Source of the DNA: an uncultured Eubacteriales bacterium
GTDB lineage: Bacteria; Bacillota; Clostridia; Oscillospirales; CAG-272
Assembly (NCBI GenBank): GCA_934365155.1
Contig: CAKRMZ010000036.1
Coordinates: 1 to 14,055, forward strand
Length of the DNA stretch: 14,055 nucleotides
Direction: 5' to 3'
Translations under genes and position numbers: made by a program
Notes under the pieces: generated by a model
Databases searched by the model: none
The model's input: the letters and a program-made list of their open reading frames with translations, nothing else
Told to the model about the DNA's origin: nothing
Shown: positions 13,542-14,055 of the stretch, one piece after another
Layout: the number at the start of each line of letters is the position of its first letter
How positions within the stretch are numbered: position 1 is the stretch's first letter

Positions 13542-14055
13542 ATGAAACTTATCTATGGAATCAAGGACAAGCCTCGTTTCTCCCAGCTAATCGTCTTTGC
13601 CTTTCAACAGCTCCTTGCGATCATGGCAGCTACGCTTGTAGTTCCGGTTATTACCAATAACAATGCGAACTTAACCGGTGATAATGCGATGAGTACTGCA
13701 GCGGCGTTGTTCGGCGCCGGTATCGGCACTTTAATTTATGTTCTCTTTACACAGGCAAAAAGTCCTGTATTTCTTGGATCTTCATTTGCCTTTTTAGGTT
13801 CAATGGCTGCGGCATTTGCCGGTGCTGTTTCTGCTCAACTTGGTTTTTTGGGACTGATTATCGGTGCTTTCTTTGCCGGACTCGTCTATGTTGTCATCGC
13901 GATTATTGTTAAATGTGTCGGTGTTAATTGGATTAACAAAATTATGCCTGCAGTAGTTATCGGCCCTACGGTTGCGATAATCGGCCTTTCTTTGGCAGGA
14001 AATGCAATCAATGATGTGAATACAGTAAATCATGTCTCTGTCCTGAATACAGATG
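13542..14055 (+). CDS. NCS2-family uracil/xanthine permease, 5' part only
   Basis: The reading frame is open to the right edge, giving 171 residues of a membrane transporter of the nucleobase:cation symporter-2 family (UraA/PbuX type), which imports uracil or xanthine with protons. GGAGG at 13530-13534 lies 7 bases before the ATG. Visible family features are FAFQQLLAIMAATLVVPVI in the first helix, AALFGAGIGTLIYVLFT, KSPVFLGSSFAFLGSM (the conserved segment of helix 3) and MPAVVIGPTVAIIGLSL near residues 140-156. The QH pair usual in the first helix of UraA and many relatives is QQ here, as I recall for another common Firmicute subgroup. The substrate-binding glutamates of helices 8 and 10 lie beyond the window, so uracil and xanthine cannot be told apart. 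The uridine-kinase-like gene upstream makes uracil salvage a sensible guess. Confidence 0.9.
   Translation, partial: MKLIYGIKDKPRFSQLIVFAFQQLLAIMAATLVVPVITNNNANLTGDNAMSTAAALFGAGIGTLIYVLFTQAKSPVFLGSSFAFLGSMAAAFAGAVSAQLGFLGLIIGAFFAGLVYVVIAIIVKCVGVNWINKIMPAVVIGPTVAIIGLSLAGNAINDVNTVNHVSVLNTD

Noticed and set aside
13800..14033. 77-residue Asp/Asn-rich - strand frame opposite the permease gene
   Set aside because: It is the antisense shadow of hydrophobic codons in the permease, with no start signal.
1..14055. CRISPR array, toxin-antitoxin, phage-defence or other new accessory system
   Set aside because: Every long frame is accounted for by recognised housekeeping families; there are no direct-repeat arrays, transposase genes or attachment-site-like repeats.

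Overview
The window looks like part of a chromosome from a low-GC anaerobic Firmicute of class Clostridia, probably an Oscillospiraceae-like gut or anaerobic lineage (inference from protein flavour only). Supporting signs are a clostridial 2[4Fe-4S] ferredoxin, the MEP isoprenoid pathway, a CdaA/CdaR pair, a bifunctional Rel, HemZ, strong AGGAGG ribosome binding sites, TTG starts and AT-rich spacers. No mobile element, CRISPR array, tRNA, rRNA or recognisable defence system is visible.

Layout. (1) Bases 1-131 are the 3' end of a ferredoxin gene on the + strand, followed by a bidirectional terminator. (2) On the - strand, ispD and ispF overlap by 4 bases and are driven by a strong extended -10 promoter. 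The ispF reading frame is abnormal: after about residue 116 it switches in frame into what reads as the last ~32 residues of the replicative helicase DnaB, so the 3' part of ispF is missing. This is the most important anomaly in the window and marks either a real rearrangement or an assembly misjoin near bases 292-312. (3) A 323-base divergent intergenic region carries both promoters and two dyads. (4) From 1742 to 13314 runs a nine-gene + strand operon: cdaA, cdaR, an rseC-family gene, recJ, rel, dtd, hemZ, a uridine-kinase-like gene and a MurJ/SpoVB-type flippase. Most junctions are overlaps of 4 bases or gaps under 25 bases. It ends at a clear intrinsic terminator at 13368-13401. (5) A separate strong promoter then drives an NCS2 uracil/xanthine permease that runs off the right edge.

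How the genes work together. The operon joins the synthesis and regulation of c-di-AMP (CdaA, CdaR) with the synthesis and hydrolysis of (p)ppGpp (Rel). It also holds single-strand DNA repair (RecJ), tRNA proofreading (Dtd), a membrane redox-type protein (RseC family), a radical SAM enzyme (HemZ), nucleoside phosphorylation and lipid-linked precursor export. The usual third gene of the c-di-AMP cluster, glmM, is not present. A perfect-consensus sigma-A promoter inside the end of hemZ probably gives the last two genes their own transcript.

I see no convincing new multi-gene system. The items that most deserve checking are the ispF/dnaB chimera, the promoter hidden inside hemZ, the co-transcription of two nucleotide second-messenger enzymes, and the dyads in the divergent promoter region.
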